Shown here: positions 60,384 through 64,000 of the stretch, piece by piece | How the letters are laid out: the number at the start of each line of letters is the position of its first letter | How positions within the stretch are numbered: position 1 is the stretch's first letter | Assembly (NCBI RefSeq): GCF_000166195.2 | Contig: NZ_CM001403.1 | Span: forward strand, 8,172,877-8,236,876 | Source: Mucilaginibacter paludis DSM 18603 | Lineage (GTDB): Bacteria; Bacteroidota; Bacteroidia; Sphingobacteriales; Sphingobacteriaceae | DNA length: 64,000 nucleotides | Direction: 5' to 3' | Notes under the pieces: generated by a model | The model's input: the letters and a program-made list of their open reading frames with translations, nothing else | Database searches by the model: none | Told to the model about the DNA's origin: nothing | Translations under genes and position numbers: made by a program

Positions 60384-60836
60384 AAAATTTATATTCGGTT
60401 TATTTATAGCTGGCTTAGTTCAGACTATATTTCAAATCTACGTCTATTGCAATAGGTATTCTACCCATATTTTAGCTTTTAATTTACTGTTTCTTGCCTA
60501 ATGATATTTAATCTTACTTTTTGCAGATCAAATAATTTAAGGCGATCTACGGACAGTTTGCTTGAATTGCAGTTTGAAGTTGAAATATTTCTGGATGGTT
60601 CGTCAAACCCATCATCACCGTGTTCCTCACCCATTTGATAGCATGGTAACCACTTAAGTGGTGCATCCATTGAAAGCCAAAGGGTTGATCCCTCTTTTAT
60701 TTAATTCAAAAAGTAATAAAGGCGACCTAATTAGCCGCCTTTATTACTATATAACCATGAAGGCGCTCTCCAATACCGGGTTTAAAGGCGCAGGATAGGC
60801 CGACTTTATTCGCACTCTGAGCGCGGGATCAGCTCG
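60384..60836. other. Intergenic region between GH30 and lipoprotein genes
   Basis: About 450 bases. It contains the hairpin at 60713-60747, which probably ends the lipoprotein transcript from the right. A 63-codon minus-strand frame at 60479-60670 (MDAPLKWLPCYQMG) has no recognisable family; it could be a small gene or chance. The GH30 promoter must lie near 60384-60480. Confidence 0.4.
60713..60747 (-). terminator. Perfect hairpin, probable terminator of the lipoprotein gene
   Basis: GTAATAAAGGCG (60713-60724) and CGCCTTTATTAC (60736-60747) form a perfect 12-base-pair stem with an 11-base loop, about 90 bases beyond the stop of the lipoprotein gene at 60837. There is no long T-run outside the stem on either strand, so its strength is uncertain. 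Confidence 0.65.
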
Positions 60837-61592
60837 TTATTCTTTGTTAACTACAACGCTCGCGACAGTTTGCCAGTTGGCTATCACCTGGTTGAAAAAT
60901 GGTTCTTCAGCAGATCCGCCCTTCCAAATAATATAGGTCCTCTTATTATCTTTACCAACGTTACTTTTGGCTGTTTCCAGCATTCTGTTCGTAATTCCCG
61001 TTAGTACTTTACTGAGGTCGAAGTTGAAAGTTATTTTATATTTGTCAGCAGGAACAATGACGATGTCGGTAACGGCAATGTTAGCTTCAAAGGGTAAAGA
61101 ACTTGCAACCAAAACGCTGTCTGTTCCTCCTTTTGTATTGGTAAACGTCCCTCTAAGATTGAAGGCAAGGTCGGATTTTGCGGATTTTTTACAGAACATT
61201 TTTACTTGCACATTTTTGTAAGAGCCTGCAGGTAATTGAAATACCCCCGCAAGAGCATCTGCGTTAAAAATATTCAGCTTTTTTTCTATCGTTATCGTAG
61301 TATCCAGCAGATTGTCACTCTGCCCAACAAACGAAATCTTTTCTACATAAACGGATGCCGAGGCCCAATCGACAACCACTGTAGTTGCTGCGCTGTCAGA
61401 CAGGGCTAAGCTTTTAATACTGGCGACTGTTTTGCCACCCGCCGAGACTGAGGCTTTAGCAAAATAGGAAATATTGCCATAACCAGCACTGCTATTTTTT
61501 GTTTGTTCGGCACCCTTTTTACACGATATAATTACCGAACTGATTAAAAATACGCCAAAAGCATACTTTGATAATAAGGATATAGGTTTCAT
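60837..61592 (-). CDS. Lipoprotein of unknown function
   Basis: From the ATG at 61592 (MKPISLLSKYAFGVFLISSV) this is a 251-residue lipoprotein with lipobox SVIISCKKGA. The body is beta-rich: SYFAKASVSAGGKTVASIKS, VVVDWASASVYVEKISFVGQ, GVFQLPAGSYKNVQVKMFCK and YKITFNFDLSKVLTGIT. It resembles a DUF4382-type beta-sandwich in layout but I cannot confirm this. It stands alone on its strand, with a hairpin downstream. Function unknown. Confidence 0.7.
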   Translation of the reverse strand: MKPISLLSKYAFGVFLISSVIISCKKGAEQTKNSSAGYGNISYFAKASVSAGGKTVASIKSLALSDSAATTVVVDWASASVYVEKISFVGQSDNLLDTTITIEKKLNIFNADALAGVFQLPAGSYKNVQVKMFCKKSAKSDLAFNLRGTFTNTKGGTDSVLVASSLPFEANIAVTDIVIVPADKYKITFNFDLSKVLTGITNRMLETAKSNVGKDNKRTYIIWKGGSAEEPFFNQVIANWQTVASVVVNKE

Positions 61593-61861
61593 TTTAAGGT
61601 AGTTTGATATGTGATTCAAATATATATGAAATATTACCGATATCAATATATAGAACACAAAAATGTCCACCTCAAGCTGATTAACTTACTGGGCGCAACG
61701 CAGCCTGAAAAGAAGTTCGTGTAGTAAACAGGCCAAACCCTATAATTCAATTTACGCATCCGGAGGGTCAGTCTGTTTACACAACAAAACTAATTGTAAG
61801 TCATGGGTACTTAGTCACAAGATGCCACCGCCTGTCATTTAATCAAATATCATATTGCTTT

Positions 61862-62782
61862 TCAGTCAACAGCCAAAACCACCTTGCCGTTAAGTCCGCC
61901 TTTAGAAACAAGATCCTGGGCTGCCGCGGCTTCCTCTAATTTCAAAACCTGGGCAATCTCCGTTTTTATTTTTCCTTGTTCTACCAGCTGCCTTCCATAT
62001 TCCAATTTTTTATAGGATGCCTCAGAGGATGCAAACCGGGCCGATATTCCCTTTTGCGCTGCCAGTTCAGCAGACGGGGGCATTACGGCGCTGAGTAATA
62101 AGCCGCCCTTTTTCACTACATCAAATGATTTAACCTGGGTTTCACCGCCAACTAAATCTATCACTACATCAGCATCTTTCACCAGTTGGGTAAAATCCTG
62201 TTTTTTATAGTCAATTATTTCATCGGCCCCAAGTGCCTTAACCAAGTCTACCCCGTTGCCAGAGGCTGTGCCGATAACATAGGCACCAAGGGCTTTGGCC
62301 ATTTGTACCATGATACCGCCTACCGCACCAGCAGCCCCATGAATCAATATTTTTTGCCCGGCCTGTACATTACCCTCCTCTATCAAAAAGGTATAAGCCG
62401 TTACCAGTGGGATAGCCAGCGCGGCAGCTTCGTTAAAGTTCAGGCCAGTTGGAATGGCAGCTACCTGGTCGGCTTTAATGGCTACATATTCGGCATAAGT
62501 ACCACCAAACGTACTCGCAAATACTTTATCTCCTACTTTTATCCTGCTTACTTCATTGCCAATAGCCTCTACGGTTCCAGCGGCATCTGCTCCCGGGGTA
62601 TATGGAAAATTGATGGGTATCTGATTTTTAAAGAAGCCAGATCGTACCTTTATTTCCATTGGGTTAACGGTTGTAGCCGCAACACGGATCAAAACCTCGT
62701 TTGCTTTAGGCGCCGGTTTCTCCACCTCACTTAGTTTGATCACATCCGAATTTCCGTATCCTGTAAATTGTATTGCTTTCAT
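61862..62782 (-). CDS. Zinc-independent quinone oxidoreductase (MDR family)
   Basis: A 306-residue cytoplasmic medium-chain dehydrogenase/reductase of the quinone oxidoreductase type. The N-terminal GroES-like domain (MKAIQFTGYGNSDVIKLSEV; PFTPGADAAGTVEAIGNEVS) is followed by the Rossmann segment ILIHGAAGAVGGIMVQMAKA near residue 147. The catalytic zinc ligands of alcohol dehydrogenases are absent. It should reduce quinones or other alpha,beta-unsaturated carbonyls with NADPH. It is transcribed alone, about 120 bases downstream of the large protein at the window edge. Confidence 0.92.
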   Translation of the reverse strand: MKAIQFTGYGNSDVIKLSEVEKPAPKANEVLIRVAATTVNPMEIKVRSGFFKNQIPINFPYTPGADAAGTVEAIGNEVSRIKVGDKVFASTFGGTYAEYVAIKADQVAAIPTGLNFNEAAALAIPLVTAYTFLIEEGNVQAGQKILIHGAAGAVGGIMVQMAKALGAYVIGTASGNGVDLVKALGADEIIDYKKQDFTQLVKDADVVIDLVGGETQVKSFDVVKKGGLLLSAVMPPSAELAAQKGISARFASSEASYKKLEYGRQLVEQGKIKTEIAQVLKLEEAAAAQDLVSKGGLNGKVVLAVD

Positions 62783-62904
62783 AGTGTTTTTATTGTAAAG
62801 CTAAGAAACTCCTATTGGTTAACCAGCCACTGATTTTTGTTTTTATGCAATGTGACACAAAAGCACTAATGAGATATTCAATAATACGAAGGCTTTTTGC
62901 TCGG

Positions 62905-64000
62905 TTAATCAGCTGATGGGCTTAAAGTAACCTGCCTTAATCCATTCAATAATGGAATCACGTATGCTCCTCTTTTCTTTGCTATGTTTTTTTCTACGGT
63001 ATAGCTGCCAGTTTTTACCGGGGACTGGCTTACATCAAGGTAAGCCACAGGTGTATCATCGTATTTTCTATCGAGCCAAACTAAAATCTTTTTTGTAGTT
63101 GTGTTATAGGCTATTTTACTAAATGTACCCGCTTTTAAAGTAAGCCAAAGCGCCGCCGGTGCTATGTAAATTTTTGACCTGGAGCCATTGGTTATGGCAA
63201 CATTAACCCATGGGCCTGATTGGGTAAGATTTCCGCCAAAGGCAAGCCAGCCCAAATCGGCATCGTGGGTAAGGTAGACTGCGCTGTTAACAGCGTATCC
63301 AAAAAAATTAGACCCATAATCGCCGGATAAGCCGTCAATTTTTAAAGTGGAAGGGAAAGAATGGAAAGCTGCCGGGCCGAAGCCATCGGGTGTAATGTTA
63401 GCGATAGATCCCATTAAACCACCGTAACCCACACGAAGCATATACAAATCGCCCAGCTTTTTGCGATAGGCTGATAAAACAGGTATAGCATTTAAACCTG
63501 ATCCGTAGTGATGCAGCTGCCGCTCTATCCGCGAAAGTTTTCCCCCATATAAAAAGTCCCAATACCTACGGGCCGATCCATTATAGCCCCAATGCGGAAT
63601 GGTGGGCATATAGGCAAAAATAGCGTTGATGGTTGTTGCAGCTTTGTCTGCATAGCCAAAATAATCCGACCAAAGGTACACTTCTTCTTGCCCTGTAGAA
63701 TCCCAGGGCATTTCGCTGCCAAAGGGATAGAGCAAGGTGCGCCAATGATCGGCCCTTGCCTTCATTGCCAATTCCAGTTCGTTGGCTTCCTTTTGCCATC
63801 CTTCGGCTTTGAGGTCCATCAGGATCAGGTAAAACACCGTCCCCTCCATTTGGCCGTACTGGGCGTAATAGGGCGCCAACTGCACCATAGCCATTGAAGT
63901 ATGGAAGGCGTTTTGTAGATACCATGCCCATGGCTTATCGGTAACTAAGCCGGTATGATAACGCGCCAGGCGGTAAAGCGCCCAATGCGCCGCGGCCACG
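62905..64000 (-). CDS. C-terminal part of a DUF5695-like large protein (5' part beyond window)
   Basis: About 365 codons run from the right edge of the window to the TGA/stop at 62905 on the minus strand; the frame is open at position 64000, so the true start lies outside. HWALYRLARYHTGLVTDKPW, HTSMAMVQLAPYYAQYGQME, WDSTGQEEVYLWSDYFGYAD and ARRYWDFLYGGKLSRIERQL are rich in aromatic and acidic residues as in (alpha/alpha)6-barrel glycan-active proteins, and fit DUF5695. The beta-rich end (VWLDRKYDDTPVAYLDVSQS) follows. Carbohydrate processing is inferred; no activity is known to me. Confidence 0.7.
   Translation of the reverse strand, partial: VAAAHWALYRLARYHTGLVTDKPWAWYLQNAFHTSMAMVQLAPYYAQYGQMEGTVFYLILMDLKAEGWQKEANELELAMKARADHWRTLLYPFGSEMPWDSTGQEEVYLWSDYFGYADKAATTINAIFAYMPTIPHWGYNGSARRYWDFLYGGKLSRIERQLHHYGSGLNAIPVLSAYRKKLGDLYMLRVGYGGLMGSIANITPDGFGPAAFHSFPSTLKIDGLSGDYGSNFFGYAVNSAVYLTHDADLGWLAFGGNLTQSGPWVNVAITNGSRSKIYIAPAALWLTLKAGTFSKIAYNTTTKKILVWLDRKYDDTPVAYLDVSQSPVKTGSYTVEKNIAKKRGAYVIPLLNGLRQVTLSPSAD

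Overview
The window looks like chromosomal DNA of a Bacteroidota bacterium, most likely a Sphingobacteriaceae relative (Mucilaginibacter/Pedobacter type). The evidence is four SusC-less TonB-dependent receptors with N-terminal carboxypeptidase-D-like domains, many lipoproteins of the S-C-K-K type, AraC and Crp/Fnr regulators of the Bacteroidota type, and starts without clear Shine-Dalgarno sequences. Genus is inferred. No rRNA, intact tRNA, CRISPR array or transposase was seen.

Region 1 (1-27.9 kb) is a stress and low-oxygen energy cluster. A five-gene operon (cupin, HAD phosphatase, acetate kinase, phosphoketolase, class I aldolase) forms a phosphoketolase-acetate shunt. Around it lie an AraC regulator, a pyridoxamine-phosphate-oxidase-fold protein, a cytoplasmic histidine kinase with thirteen 21-residue repeats, a GH130 enzyme, a pstSCAB operon, an Acg-like nitroreductase-fold protein, two P-type cation ATPases, several universal stress proteins (one split by a frameshift), an AI-2E-type permease and a response regulator. 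Fnr-like palindromes sit upstream of two Usp genes and the response regulator. The content resembles hypoxia/dormancy regulons known elsewhere.

Region 2 (28.4-57.0 kb) is a metal, very probably copper, handling island transcribed almost wholly on the minus strand. It holds three MbnP-MbnH pairs (copper-binding protein plus MauG-like dihaem enzyme), two SCO proteins, a DUF3347 protein, two Met-tailed lipoproteins, a barrel protein with a Cys-rich mature N-terminus, a DJ-1/PfpI protein fused to a YHS metal-binding domain, four TonB receptors and a TlpA-like thioredoxin. Two parallel operons each begin with the same uncharacterised small Cys/His protein; one has a Fur-like palindrome upstream. 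No methanobactin biosynthesis gene was found, so the MbnP/MbnH modules probably serve another copper system. An AT-rich block (43.9-48.4 kb: beta-barrel, S41 peptidase, PKD lipoprotein, a frameshifted lipoprotein) interrupts the island. An imperfect direct repeat of about 110 bases lies at both island edges; the right copy ends in a tRNA-Ser-like tail followed by a strong terminator.

Region 3 (57.2-64 kb) is ordinary: a Crp/Fnr regulator, a DUF4406 protein, a NudK-like Nudix hydrolase, a GH30 glycosidase, a lipoprotein, a quinone oxidoreductase and the C-terminal part of a large DUF5695-like protein. A decayed copy of the 3' end of the TonB receptor at 28.6 kb lies near 7.1 kb, far from its parent.
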